A stretch of DNA of 64,000 nt from DATARH01 sp036268075. GTDB lineage: Bacteria; Pseudomonadota; Alphaproteobacteria; ATCC43930; CGMCC-115725. Shown here in pieces: positions 1 through 8,113 of this stretch. A program made the position numbers and the translations under genes. Position 1 is the stretch's first letter. Each line of letters starts with the position of its first letter. The stretch is from assembly GCA_036268075.1 (NCBI GenBank), contig DATAUV010000052.1, positions 1-64,000 of the forward strand, read 5' to 3'. The notes under the pieces were generated by a model, which did no database searches, was not told the DNA's origin, and saw only the letters and a list, made by a program, of their open reading frames with translations.

Positions 1-781
1 GGATTGGCTTGCCGCTTTGGCTGTGCGCGCCGTCGACGACCCAGTTGTTCGAGGCCATCGTCGGGCCGACATCGGCGGTCATCGCGTGCAGCAGCTCGTC
101 GAGCGGGAGCTGGCGGTAGATCGGCGCGAGCTCGGAAAGGACCGTCGGGCCGTCTTTCGGGTATCCCGGATAAAGCACCGCCATGTCCTCGGCCGAGACG
201 GTGCGGGCGAGGCGGGCGCGTTCCAACTCGCCGCGGTAATTGCCGCCGAGCTGCAAGTCCATCAGCTTTCCCCAGACGAGCGTGTCCGCCGGGCGCCACG
301 GCTCGGGGGAGAGGCGGAGGAGGACGAATTCGGGGGGCAGCGCGCCGGACCGGGTCGCGAGGAAGGCGTTGACGCCGGCGGCGTAGGCGTCGAGCGCGCG
401 GCGGACCTCTGGCGGCAGGTGCGGCAGTTCGGCCTCGGCGGCGCGGTAAAGACCGAGGACGCGCATTTGCCGGTCGGTCGGCACCGCCTCCGCGCCAAAG
501 ATTTCGGCGAGGCGGCCGGCGCCGTAACGGCGCTGCAATTCCATCTGGAACAGCCGGTCCTGCGCGTGCGCGTAGCCGAGCCCGAACGCGGCGTCGTCAT
601 CGTCGGCCGCCGTGATCAGCGGGATGCCGTCGGCGTCGCGGGCGATGGTCACCCGGGCGGTGAGGCCCTTGACCGACACGGTGCCGTCGGTCCGCGGCAG
701 CGACGAGCGCAGGTACAGCCAGCCTCCGCCGGCCAATACGACGAGGAGGACGAGAACCCCGGCGAGGACGCGCCGCGTCAC
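1..781 (-). CDS. penicillin acylase (penicillin amidase) family protein, 3' end outside window
   Basis: N-terminal 260 codons of an Ntn-hydrolase of the penicillin amidase family, which hydrolyses amide bonds (beta-lactam side chains, acyl-homoserine lactones or other N-acyl compounds); the substrate cannot be read from sequence. Residues 5-24 form a membrane anchor or uncleaved signal. The alpha-chain motif GLGYAHAQDRLFQME follows, and SNNWVVDG begins near Ser244, the expected autoprocessing site and N-terminal nucleophile of the beta chain. A GTG start at 781-779 overlaps the TGA of the upstream CoA-transferase by 4 bases, so the two are probably translationally coupled. Most of the beta chain lies beyond base 1. 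Confidence 0.85.
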   Translation of the reverse strand, partial: MTRRVLAGVLVLLVVLAGGGWLYLRSSLPRTDGTVSVKGLTARVTIARDADGIPLITAADDDDAAFGLGYAHAQDRLFQMELQRRYGAGRLAEIFGAEAVPTDRQMRVLGLYRAAEAELPHLPPEVRRALDAYAAGVNAFLATRSGALPPEFVLLRLSPEPWRPADTLVWGKLMDLQLGGNYRGELERARLARTVSAEDMAVLYPGYPKDGPTVLSELAPIYRQLPLDELLHAMTADVGPTMASNNWVVDGAHSQSGKPI

Positions 782-1929
782 ATGCCCAGTTCGCGCAATA
801 TCTTGGCGCGGTCCGCGTCGAGGTCGGGCGAGGGGGCGCGGGTCGGCAGGTCGGGGAAGGCCGAGAATTTCAGCGGGTTTCCCGCGTACTGGAAGCTGCC
901 GGCGACCGGGTCGTCGACGGTGACCAGCATGTTGCGGGCCTCGACCTGCGGGTGCGCGATCGCCTGCGCCACGTTGTTGACCGGGCCGCACGGGAGGCCG
1001 GCTTTTTCCAGCAGCGCGATCCAGTGGTCGGTCGTGTGGGTGCTGAGGATTTTGTCGAGCTCGATCTTGAGCTGCGGCTGGTGCTGGTTCCTGAGCGGGT
1101 TGGTCTTGTAGTTCGGGTTGTCGGCGAGGTCGGGGCGTTCGAGCACCTGGGTCAGCTTGACCCACAGCCCATCATTGCCGGCGGCGATGATGATGTTGCC
1201 GTCCTGGGTCGAAAACGCCTCGAACGGGGTGATCGAAGGGTGCCGTGCGCCGAGCGGGCCGGGAATCTCGCCGGTCGTCGTGTAGCGCATGATCGCGTTT
1301 TCCAGGATCGCGAGCTGGCAGTCGAAGAGCGCGACATCGACCTTGGTCGCCTCGCCGGAGCGCTCGCGGTGGAGGAGGGCGGCGTTGAGGGCGATCGTCG
1401 TGTAGAGCCCGCCGGCGAGGTCGCCGATCGAGGCGCCGATGCGCGGCGACGGCTCGCCCGGGTTGCCGGTGATGCTCATGATCCCGCCCAAGCCCTGCAC
1501 GACCATGTCGTAGGACGGGTGGTGCGAGAACGGGCCCGTGTGGCCGAAACCCGAGGCGGCGGCGTAGATCAGGCGCGGATAACGCGGATGCAGCGTGTCC
1601 CAGCCGTAGCCGAGCTTTTCCATCGTCCCGGGGCGGAAATTCTCGACGATGGCGTCGGCCTTATCGAGCAGGCGCTCGAAAATCTCGCGGTCGCCGGCGG
1701 CCTTAAGGTCGAGGACGATCGATTCCTTGCCGCGGTTGACCGACGAGAAATACATCGACTTGCCGTTGGTGAACGGGCCGTATTGACGCGCGTCGTCGCC
1801 GGTCTTCGGCGCCTCGACCTTGATCACCCGCGCGCCCATCTCGGCCATCAGGTGGGTGCAATAGGGACCCGCCAGGATCCGCGACAGATCGACGATGGTA
1901 TAGCCGGAAAGCGGCCCTGGCTGCGACAT
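778..1929 (-). CDS. CaiB/BaiF family (class III) CoA-transferase
   Basis: 383-residue class III CoA-transferase that moves CoA between a thioester and a carboxylic acid; relatives act on carnitine, formate/oxalate, mesaconate or steroid acids, and the substrate here is unknown. The N-terminal block GYTIVDLSRILAGPY and the ENFRPGTMEKLG block are typical. Asp170 in SIGDLAGG is at the position of the covalent aspartyl intermediate. The start at 1929 (MSQPGPLSG) was chosen because the family's conserved N-terminus begins there; the frame is open further upstream but the extension is not family-like. It overlaps the penicillin-acylase gene by 4 bases, suggesting one transcript. Confidence 0.9.
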   Translation of the reverse strand: MSQPGPLSGYTIVDLSRILAGPYCTHLMAEMGARVIKVEAPKTGDDARQYGPFTNGKSMYFSSVNRGKESIVLDLKAAGDREIFERLLDKADAIVENFRPGTMEKLGYGWDTLHPRYPRLIYAAASGFGHTGPFSHHPSYDMVVQGLGGIMSITGNPGEPSPRIGASIGDLAGGLYTTIALNAALLHRERSGEATKVDVALFDCQLAILENAIMRYTTTGEIPGPLGARHPSITPFEAFSTQDGNIIIAAGNDGLWVKLTQVLERPDLADNPNYKTNPLRNQHQPQLKIELDKILSTHTTDHWIALLEKAGLPCGPVNNVAQAIAHPQVEARNMLVTVDDPVAGSFQYAGNPLKFSAFPDLPTRAPSPDLDADRAKILRELGM

Positions 1930-2032
1930 GCGGTTGCGTCCTTGTGATTCGCGTGAGCCCGCGGTGAATACCGCAGACGAGGCTGCACCCGCAATCCGGC
2001 AGCATGTCATAGCCTCCGGGTGGATCCCGCGT

Positions 2033-2302
2033 CTATCCGAACAGGTCGCGATGCGTGCCGGTGCGGATGAGGGTGATTTCGTCCGGCGTTGCCTGGTAGA
2101 TCAGGAGCCAATCCGGTTCGATATGGCATTCCAAGACACCCTTCCAATCGCCTGATAGCGGGTGCGGGCTGTAGCCATCAGGCAGGCTGCCCGTCTCCGC
2201 CAGCAGCTCGACCGCCGCTATTAGCTCCTCGACGTCTTTGCCGCGCCGGCGTTGACGCCGAAGGTCTACGGCGAATTGCACATGCTCTCTGATCCGTCGC
2301 AT
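2033..2302 (-). CDS. type II toxin, YafQ-like mRNA interferase
   Basis: 89-residue RelE-superfamily toxin of the YafQ group, a ribosome-dependent mRNA endonuclease. The catalytic set expected from E. coli YafQ is visible: His47, His60, Asp64, Trp65, Arg80, His84 and Phe88, with family blocks PLSGDWKGVLECHI and RTGTHRDLF. This suggests the toxin is intact. It lies 6 bases downstream of the antitoxin gene in the usual antitoxin-first order. The E. coli pair is dinJ-yafQ; the symbol is not transferred because orthology was not tested. Confidence 0.88.
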   Translation of the reverse strand: MRRIREHVQFAVDLRRQRRRGKDVEELIAAVELLAETGSLPDGYSPHPLSGDWKGVLECHIEPDWLLIYQATPDEITLIRTGTHRDLFG

Positions 2303-2308
2303 CCGACG

Positions 2309-2572
2309 CTAGGACGCGCGCGCTTTCCGGGACCATTCGGTGACCGAGTCGAAGCTCTCGACACGGTCACCCGCCTCGGCTTCACGGATGGCCTGCCGCG
2401 TTTGCCGGTTCGGGATGCGCACGGGAAAGGGCAGTCCGTTGCTAAGTTTGACCTGGGTCAGAAATAGGGTGATCGCTTCGCTCGGCGAGAGGCCCAGCTT
2501 TTTCAGCACCGCCTCGGCGTCGCGCTTCAGCGCAGGTTCCACACGCGCGCGGACGATTTCGCTCTTTGCCAT
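2309..2572 (-). CDS. type II antitoxin, RelB/DinJ family
   Basis: 87-residue antitoxin. The N-terminus (VRARVEPALKRDAEAVLKKL) is a ribbon-helix-helix DNA-binding segment, followed by the family block GLSPSEAITLFLTQV and PFPVRIPN. The C-terminal third is charged and would wrap the YafQ-like toxin encoded immediately downstream. The pair is expected to autorepress: an inverted repeat with GTAGC/GCTAC arms lies at 2597-2614, about 25 bases upstream of the ATG. Confidence 0.88.
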   Translation of the reverse strand: MAKSEIVRARVEPALKRDAEAVLKKLGLSPSEAITLFLTQVKLSNGLPFPVRIPNRQTRQAIREAEAGDRVESFDSVTEWSRKARAS

Positions 2573-2596
2573 GGCATCACCCTTTCGCCGCTAATT

Positions 2597-2614
2597 GTAG
2601 CACGTAGGGGCTAC
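2597..2614 (-). promoter_or_regulatory. candidate operator of the toxin-antitoxin operon
   Basis: GTAGC-N8-GCTAC inverted repeat upstream of the RelB/DinJ-type antitoxin ATG. RelB and DinJ bind short palindromes overlapping their own promoter, so the position fits an autoregulatory operator. Assignment rests on symmetry and position only. Confidence 0.4.
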
Positions 2615-2692
2615 GGCAGTTGGATGCAAGATGGATTTTGGTTAGCTGCGATTGCCGTGTCGCCGGGGCGGCAAAATGAGTAAACTCTGGGC

Positions 2693-2890
2693 ATGGCTCG
2701 ATGGGTCGACGAGAGCGAGCGGGGTGAGGCGCGGCGGACGGCGGCGCTGGCCGGGCTCGCGCTCACGCTGGCGCTGGCGGTGCTCGGGATCATGCTGGTG
2801 CGGGCGCTGCGCGACGAGAGCCGGCTCGAGGATTGCCTGATGCAGGGCCGGCGCAACTGCGCGCCGATCGAAATGCCGGCGTCGCGATAG
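2693..2890 (+). CDS. small single-pass membrane protein, unknown function
   Basis: 65-residue ORF with one hydrophobic segment at about residues 17-36 (AALAGLALTLALAVLGIML), flanked by an acidic/basic N-terminus and a C-terminus holding two cysteines (DCLMQGRRNC). It sits 8 bases upstream of the epimerase ATG on the same strand. Codon use looks like its neighbours. No family was recognised. It could be a real membrane microprotein or a fortuitous ORF; the clean transmembrane segment and position favour a real gene. Confidence 0.5.
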   Translation: MARWVDESERGEARRTAALAGLALTLALAVLGIMLVRALRDESRLEDCLMQGRRNCAPIEMPASR

Positions 2891-2898
2891 GCTTTTCG

Positions 2899-3924
2899 AT
2901 GCCGACATTCGACGGTGTGCCGGACGGCAATTTCACCTTTCCCTGCCTCGACGGGCACACTTGCGGCAACCCGGTGCGGCTGGTGATCGGCGGGGCGCCG
3001 ATCCTCCGCGGCGACACGATGAGCGCGCGGCGGCAGGATTTTGCCGCGCGGTTCGACTGGGTGCGCCGGGCGCTGATGTTCGAGCCGCGCGGTCACGACG
3101 TAATGTCGGGCGGCATCCTCTACCCGCCGCTGCGCGAGGATTGCGATATCGCGATCCTCTATATCGAAGTCACCGGCTGCCTGCCGATGTGCGGGCACGG
3201 GACGATCGGCTCGGTGACGATGGCGCTGGAGCATGGGCTGGTCACGCCGCGCAAGGAGGGCGTGGTCGCGATCGACGCGCCGGCGGGGCGGGTTTCGGCC
3301 GAATATGTGCGCAACGGACCCTATGTCGATTCCGTGCGCCTGCGGAACGTGCCGTCTTATCTGGCGCGCGAGGGGGTCACGGTGCCGATCGAGGGGCTCG
3401 GCGAGCTTGTCGTCGATATCGCCTATGGCGGCAATTTCTACGCGATCGTCGAGAGGCAGGCGGCGTTTCCGGGGTTGGAGGACGTGTCGGTCGACTGGCT
3501 CTTGCGCTGGAGCCCGGTGGTGCGGCGGCGGGTCAACGAGGTGGTCTCGGTCGTCCACCCCGAGGATGCGACGATCAACCATGTCAGCCATGTGCAATGG
3601 ACCGGCGCGCCGCGCGACAGCCGGGCGCATGGGCGCAACGCGGTGTTCTATGGCGACAAGGCGATCGACCGGTCGCCGTGCGGCACCGGCACCTCGGCCC
3701 GGATCGCGCAGCTCGCGGCAAAGGGCCGGCTCGCGGTGGGCGAGGAGTTCGTCCACGAAAGCATCATCGGCACGCTGTTCGAGGGCCGGGTCGAGGCCGC
3801 GGTCCAGATCGCCGGCCTGCCCGCGATCGTGCCGAGCGTCGCCGGCTGGGCGCGGCTGCACGGGCTCAACACGATATTCGTCAATTCCCGCGATCCGATG
3901 CGCGGCGGGTTCCAACTGGTCTAG
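2899..3924 (+). CDS. proline racemase family protein, probably 4-hydroxyproline 2-epimerase
   Basis: 341-residue cofactor-independent racemase/epimerase. Both catalytic cysteines are present: Cys98 in MCGHGTIGS and Cys261 in SPCGTGTSARIA. A Cys/Cys pair indicates proline racemase or trans-4-hydroxyproline epimerase rather than the Ser/Thr-containing dehydratases; in Proteobacteria the epimerase of hydroxyproline catabolism is more common. The start at 2899 (MPTFDGVPDG) was chosen because the family's first conserved strand (FTFPCLDGHTCGNPVRLV) follows directly. No other hydroxyproline-catabolism gene is adjacent. Confidence 0.88.
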   Translation: MPTFDGVPDGNFTFPCLDGHTCGNPVRLVIGGAPILRGDTMSARRQDFAARFDWVRRALMFEPRGHDVMSGGILYPPLREDCDIAILYIEVTGCLPMCGHGTIGSVTMALEHGLVTPRKEGVVAIDAPAGRVSAEYVRNGPYVDSVRLRNVPSYLAREGVTVPIEGLGELVVDIAYGGNFYAIVERQAAFPGLEDVSVDWLLRWSPVVRRRVNEVVSVVHPEDATINHVSHVQWTGAPRDSRAHGRNAVFYGDKAIDRSPCGTGTSARIAQLAAKGRLAVGEEFVHESIIGTLFEGRVEAAVQIAGLPAIVPSVAGWARLHGLNTIFVNSRDPMRGGFQLV

Positions 3925-3932
3925 CGACGCGG

Positions 3933-4358
3933 CTATTTCGCGGCCATTATCGTCCTGCCTGTCCAAGCGGGAAGCCGCCTCGGCCCATGCGGCGGACCCC
4001 GTTGCAATAATTCCCACACGCAGCCAAGCAATTCGGCCGGCCGAAACGGCTTTTGCACGAAATCGTCGCACTCGGGCTCGGCGACGACGGGGTTGCTGAA
4101 GCCGGAGATGAACAAGCAGCGGAGACGGGGCTTCCGCAGCCGGGCGGAACGGATCAGCTCGACCCCGTCGCATCCGCCCGGCAGACTGACATCGACGACG
4201 GCCAGGTCGAACTCGTCGTGCTCGATAAGGTCGAGCGCCTCGCGCGCCGAAGCGGCCGCTTCGACCCTGAACTCGGCGTCCCTGAGCAGGTCTACGACGA
4301 CGCGGCGAACCCAGGCGTCGTCATCGACCACAAGGACAGACGGGGGACACACGAACAT
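3933..4358 (-). CDS. single-domain response regulator
   Basis: 141-residue stand-alone receiver domain of a two-component system. The acidic pocket is Asp12-Asp14 (VVDDDAWVRR), the phosphoacceptor is Asp56 (LAVVDVSLPGG), the switch residue is Ser85 and the conserved lysine is Lys103 (VQKPFRP). About 20 residues follow the receiver fold and no DNA-binding or enzymatic output domain is present, so it probably acts by protein contact, as CheY- or DivK-like regulators do. No kinase is adjacent. A GGAGGG Shine-Dalgarno precedes the ATG, and an AT-rich stretch at 4395-4440 may hold the promoter. Confidence 0.85.
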   Translation of the reverse strand: MFVCPPSVLVVDDDAWVRRVVVDLLRDAEFRVEAAASAREALDLIEHDEFDLAVVDVSLPGGCDGVELIRSARLRKPRLRCLFISGFSNPVVAEPECDDFVQKPFRPAELLGCVWELLQRGPPHGPRRLPAWTGRTIMAAK

Positions 4359-4449
4359 CCTTCCCTCCGGCGCGTAACCAGGAAAGGCTAATGCGATAAT
4401 CGTCTAAAGGGAAGTTATTTAGTAAAATACATATTTAAGTTGTCTCGCG

Positions 4450-4695
4450 TCAGTGTCCGGGGGCGAGCGGGGTGCGCGGCGGCAGGCTCTTGCTTTCGAG
4501 GCATTCGTCCCGCTTGGCGTCGCGCTTGGCTCGGGCCTCGGCCGAGTAGTCGGGAAAGGCGGACTGGGCCTCGTGTTCGCACTGGTCCATCGCGGTCCAG
4601 TTCTTGATCGCCGCCTGGCCGGCCTGTGTGGCATAGGCGCTGCCGGCCGCAAGGCCGAGCCCAGCCGCGAGCATCGCGGCACCAACGCGGATCAT
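4450..4695 (-). CDS. small secreted protein, unknown function
   Basis: 81-residue protein with a clear signal peptide (residues 1-22, MIRVGAAMLAAGLGLAAGSA, predicted cleavage after AYA). The mature part of about 59 residues is charged and has two cysteines (DQCEHEA and DECLESK) that could form one disulfide in the periplasm. No family was recognised. The start at 4695 is supported by the signal peptide; the longer open frame upstream overlaps the glutathione transferase gene on the opposite strand and is not protein-like. Confidence 0.6.
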   Translation of the reverse strand: MIRVGAAMLAAGLGLAAGSAYATQAGQAAIKNWTAMDQCEHEAQSAFPDYSAEARAKRDAKRDECLESKSLPPRTPLAPGH

Positions 4696-4806
4696 CGCCG
4701 TCCTCCGTTCCCAGCCGCCGGTATACGCCCCAATATACGCCGCCGCCGGTTGCGCCGTCGCCGAAACTGAGGCTCCATGACGCGGCCGATGCCAGGGAGA
4801 CACGGA

Positions 4807-5427
4807 ATGTTGAAGATTTGGGGGCGGACCACCTCGTCGAACGTGCAGAAGGTGCTGTGGTGCTGCGCCGAGCTCGGCCTCGAATACGAGCGCACCGATT
4901 GGGGCGGGCCGTTCGGCGGGAACCAGAACCCGGAATATCTGCGGCTCAACCCGAACGGGCTGGTGCCGACGGTGGTCGACGGCGACCTCGTGATGTGGGA
5001 ATCGAACACGATCTGCCGCTATCTCTGCACGACCCGCAACGGCGATGCGCTCTATCCCAAGGATCCCGCCGCGCGCACCCATGTCGAGCGCTGGATGGAC
5101 TGGCAGCTTGCGGTGGTCGGGGGGCCGATGGGGATGCTGTTGCAGCAGCTCGTCCGGTTGGCGCCCGAGCAGCGCGACACGGCGGCGGCGGAAGGGGCAC
5201 GGCGGCGGGCGCTCGCGGCCTGGACCATCGTCGACGAGGCGGTCGGAAGCCAGACCTACCTCGCCGGCGACCACCTGTCGCTCGCCGAGATCGTCCTCGG
5301 CACGCAGATTTATCGCTGGTTCACCTTCCCGATCGAGCGGCCCGAGCTGAAGAATTTGCGCGCCTGGTACGATCGCTGCCTCGCCCGGCCCGGCTTCGAA
5401 AAGCACATCGTGATGCCGATCACTTGA
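4807..5427 (+). CDS. glutathione S-transferase family protein
   Basis: 206-residue cytosolic GST. The N-terminal thioredoxin-fold domain (about residues 1-80) has SSNVQKVLWCCAEL near the active site, the cis-proline block NGLVPTVVDGD and the glutathione-binding ESNTICRYL. The C-terminal helical domain follows (LAGDHLSLAEIVLG is the usual N-capping motif). The start at 4807 is preceded by GGGAGA; ten residues of in-frame upstream sequence are not GST-like. The class cannot be assigned with certainty. It is transcribed away from the small secreted protein. Confidence 0.88.
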   Translation: MLKIWGRTTSSNVQKVLWCCAELGLEYERTDWGGPFGGNQNPEYLRLNPNGLVPTVVDGDLVMWESNTICRYLCTTRNGDALYPKDPAARTHVERWMDWQLAVVGGPMGMLLQQLVRLAPEQRDTAAAEGARRRALAAWTIVDEAVGSQTYLAGDHLSLAEIVLGTQIYRWFTFPIERPELKNLRAWYDRCLARPGFEKHIVMPIT

Positions 5428-5509
5428 TGGTGAACGGCAAACGCTTTGGTTGCTTTCGCAAGGTCGTTCCCTAAGCTGCGGCGAGAAGTGAAGTAATGGG
5501 GAGGAAGAT

Positions 5510-5986
5510 ATGAAAGCATTTTCAAAGTGCTTGCTTGCCGCCGCCTGGATGGTCGCGGTGGTCGGGCTGACCGGCGCGGCCTGGGCGCAGGACGCCGACA
5601 CGGTGGTCAAGAACCGCCAGGAGCTGATGAAGGGCCAGGGCAAGGACCTCGGCGCCGTCAAGGCCTATATCGATGGCAAGGGAGACCTCGCCGCGGCGCA
5701 AGCCGCCGCCGCCGATTTGTCGAAGCGGCTCCAGGCGGTTCCTTCGGCGTTTCCAAAGGGCAGCGGCATGGCCGAACTCCCGGGCAAGTCGTACGCGAGG
5801 CCCGCGATCTGGACCGAGTGGGACAAGTTCAGCGCGGCCGATCTGAACGCCCAGCAGAAGTCGGTGGCGCTTGAATCGGCGCTGAAGAGCGGCGACAAGG
5901 ACAAGATCGGGGCCGCCTTTGCCGACATGGGCAAGAATGGCTGCGGCGGCTGCCACACGCCGTACCGCGAGCCGAAGAAGAGCTGA
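5510..5986 (+). CDS. class II cytochrome c (cytochrome c'/c-556 family)
   Basis: 158 residues with a signal peptide (residues 1-26, ending GAAWAQ) and a single haem motif Cys145-Gly-Gly-Cys148-His149 at the C-terminus, the hallmark of four-helix-bundle class II cytochromes c. The helical body is Ala/Lys-rich. A methionine near residue 40 could be the sixth ligand, which would make it c-556-like rather than high-spin c'. It acts in the periplasm as an electron carrier or gas-binding protein. GGGGAGGAAGAT precedes the ATG. A di-haem cytochrome gene follows after about 100 bases. Confidence 0.9.
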   Translation: MKAFSKCLLAAAWMVAVVGLTGAAWAQDADTVVKNRQELMKGQGKDLGAVKAYIDGKGDLAAAQAAAADLSKRLQAVPSAFPKGSGMAELPGKSYARPAIWTEWDKFSAADLNAQQKSVALESALKSGDKDKIGAAFADMGKNGCGGCHTPYREPKKS

Positions 5987-6087
5987 GCGGCGGCAGGTCG
6001 GACGGTCGTCCGCCGTCGCGGCGGGGCCGGGGAATTTCCTGAGGGCTTTCCCGGTCAAGCCGGACGAAGGAAGATGGTCCGACCGCG

Positions 6088-6981
6088 ATGCTCCCGACGC
6101 CGACCCTCCGTAAGATCGCGCCAATCCGCCGGCTGACGCTGGCGTGCGGGGCGTTGCTCGTATTCCTGGCGCCGGCGCGCGCCGGCGAGGCCGCGGTGGC
6201 GCGCGGCGCTTACCTCGCCGCGGCGGCGGGGTGCGATCGCTGCCATACCGACAAGGAACGGCACGGTCAGCCCTACGCCGGCGGGCGGCCGCTGAAGACC
6301 GCGTATGGACTGGTCCCGACTCCGAACATCACCCCGGACAACAAGACGGGCATCGGCGGCTGGAGCCTCGCCGATTTCACCCGCGCGCTGCGTTGGGGCG
6401 TGGCGCCGGACGACTCGCATTACCTGCCGGTCTTTCCCTTTCCGTACTATGCCGGGCTCAGCGATCAGGACGTCGCCGATCTGAAGGCTTTCCTCGACAG
6501 CCTGCCGCCGGTGTCGCGGAAGGACACGGACGGCGCGGATTCGATCGCGCTTATCGGCCGCGCCCGCGCCGCGGCGGCGGTCGCGCTGACCCCGCATGAG
6601 GAGCAATTCCGGCCCGACCCGGCGAAAGACGCGGCGTGGAACCGCGGCGCCTATCTCGCGGCGACGGTCGGGCGGTGCGGCGATTGCCACACGCAACGCG
6701 ACCCCGCTGGCCGGCCGGAGACCGGACGCCTTCTCGGCGGCAGCGACGGCCGCTTCGGCGGCTCGAAGGCGCCGAACATCACGCCCGGCGGCGAGGTGGG
6801 CAAATGGAGCGACGACGACATCCTGACCCTGCTCAAGGAGGGGCAGAAACCGGATTTCGATTTCGTCGCCGGCCAGATGGCCGAGATCGTCGGCAACACC
6901 AGCCGCCTCACCGATGACGACCGCAACGCGATCGTCGCCTACCTGCGCTCGGTGCCGCCGGTCGGGTCGCAAAAAAAGTAA
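6088..6981 (+). CDS. di-haem cytochrome c, dehydrogenase-associated type
   Basis: 297 residues: signal peptide (about 1-33, ending APARAG), then two class I cytochrome c domains with CDRCH (Cys49-His53) and CGDCH (Cys197-His201). The blocks NITPDNKTGIGGWS and NITPGGEVGKWSDDD are the signature of cytochrome subunits that take electrons from membrane or periplasmic alcohol, aldehyde or gluconate dehydrogenases, which usually carry three haems; this one has two. No dehydrogenase is adjacent. With the upstream class II cytochrome it probably forms a small periplasmic electron-transfer unit. Confidence 0.88.
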   Translation: MLPTPTLRKIAPIRRLTLACGALLVFLAPARAGEAAVARGAYLAAAAGCDRCHTDKERHGQPYAGGRPLKTAYGLVPTPNITPDNKTGIGGWSLADFTRALRWGVAPDDSHYLPVFPFPYYAGLSDQDVADLKAFLDSLPPVSRKDTDGADSIALIGRARAAAAVALTPHEEQFRPDPAKDAAWNRGAYLAATVGRCGDCHTQRDPAGRPETGRLLGGSDGRFGGSKAPNITPGGEVGKWSDDDILTLLKEGQKPDFDFVAGQMAEIVGNTSRLTDDDRNAIVAYLRSVPPVGSQKK

Positions 6982-7055
6982 GGCGGGCACTGGACGCTCG
7001 GGTGCGGGTTCCGCATGATGCGGCCTCCCCAGGGGTTGACGGTCAGGAGCGGGTG

Positions 7056-8078
7056 GTGGCGCGAGCGCGAACGGAAAACAGCCTCGCCCGCTTCGAACGT
7101 ATAGCTTTGGTCATGTCCGGCGGCGGCGCGCTCGGCGCCTATCAGGCCGGCGCGTATGCGGCCCTCGAAAACGGCGGCGTCCGCCCGAACTGGATCGCCG
7201 GCACCGGGATCGGCGCGATCAACGCCGCGATCATCGCGGGCAACCTTCCACACGAGCGTTCGCTGAGGCTGCGCCAGTTCTGGCAGGAGCTGAGCCGGCG
7301 CGCCGCGTTTCGCCGGCAAGCGGGTGTCGGCCGGCATTTCCGGCGCCTTTACGAGCGCTGCACGGGCCGCCGGGGACCCAGCGACGCCGCGATGATGCCG
7401 CCCGCCGAATTGCGCGAGCTGGTCCGGGACGTCGTCGATTTCGACCGCGTCAACGCCGGCTCCGTGCGGGTCGTGCTGGGCGCGGTCAACCTCGCGACCG
7501 CGGCCGAGACGTTTTTCGACAACGACCGCCATGTCCTGAGCCTCGACCACGTGCTCGCCAGCACCGCGCTGCCGGGAATGCCGGCGGTGGTGATCGAGCG
7601 CCAGGGTTATGGCGGCACGGCCGTCTCCGTCGCGGCGCTCGACGAGGCGCGGCCGGCGGATACGCTGTGCCTGGTCATCGACGCCTACGACCCGGCGCCG
7701 GGCGCCAATGGCGGCACCAGCCGCTCGGTGCGCGAGATCGCCGCGCTCCGCCGCAACCACGATCTGCGGCGGATGATCGGCCTCCTGGGCGAGCGGGTGC
7801 CGCCGGCGCATCGCGGCGACGCCGATATCCGCAAATGCCTCGGCGAGGCGAGCCAGGCAACGATGACGATCCTGCACCTGGTGCACGAGGGCAGCGCCGC
7901 CGACCTCGCCGGCAAGACCGCCGATTTCTCGTCCGCGTCGCTGATGAAGCGGTGGCAGGCGGGCGAGAGCGACGTGCAGACGAGCCTTGCGCATCCGCGC
8001 TGGCTGGCGCCGCCGCCGCGCCGGCTCGGCGTCGTCGTGCACGAGCTGCGGGGCGGGGTCGCCGCCCCTCCTCGGTGA
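7056..8078 (+). CDS. patatin-like phospholipase-fold protein lacking catalytic residues (predicted pseudoenzyme)
   Basis: About 340 residues aligning by eye with alphaproteobacterial patatin-like proteins that carry a C-terminal DUF3734. The oxyanion-hole motif is kept (SGGGALGAYQAG, residues 21-32). The nucleophile motif G-x-S-x-G reads GTGIG, with Gly51 where the catalytic Ser should be. The Asp of the DGG/DGA motif is also missing: the region reads YGGTAVS. The rest of the fold, including VVDFDRVNAGSV and ASTALPGMPAV, is intact, so the frame is not a decayed pseudogene. The start was set at GTG 7056, six bases after AGGAG; an in-frame GTG at 7002 is an alternative. It lies 35 bases upstream of the keto-acid cleavage enzyme gene on the same strand. 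Confidence 0.8.
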   Translation: MARARTENSLARFERIALVMSGGGALGAYQAGAYAALENGGVRPNWIAGTGIGAINAAIIAGNLPHERSLRLRQFWQELSRRAAFRRQAGVGRHFRRLYERCTGRRGPSDAAMMPPAELRELVRDVVDFDRVNAGSVRVVLGAVNLATAAETFFDNDRHVLSLDHVLASTALPGMPAVVIERQGYGGTAVSVAALDEARPADTLCLVIDAYDPAPGANGGTSRSVREIAALRRNHDLRRMIGLLGERVPPAHRGDADIRKCLGEASQATMTILHLVHEGSAADLAGKTADFSSASLMKRWQAGESDVQTSLAHPRWLAPPPRRLGVVVHELRGGVAAPPR

Positions 8079-8113
8079 CGATCAGGGCTCGATAACCAGC
8101 GGGAAGGGCCACT

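Noticed and set aside
2611..4173. 520-codon minus-strand frame opposite the epimerase gene
   Set aside because: The plus-strand epimerase has both catalytic cysteines and a full domain; the opposite frame has no family features.
6988..7055. GTG at 7002 as the patatin-like protein start
   Set aside because: It has no ribosome site nearby, and the extra 18 residues are not family-like; GTG 7056 follows AGGAG at a good distance. The longer form is not excluded.
7056..8078. Treating the patatin-like gene as a decayed pseudogene
   Set aside because: The frame is uninterrupted, family blocks outside the active site are well kept, and it is tightly spaced with the next gene, so pseudoenzyme is a better description.
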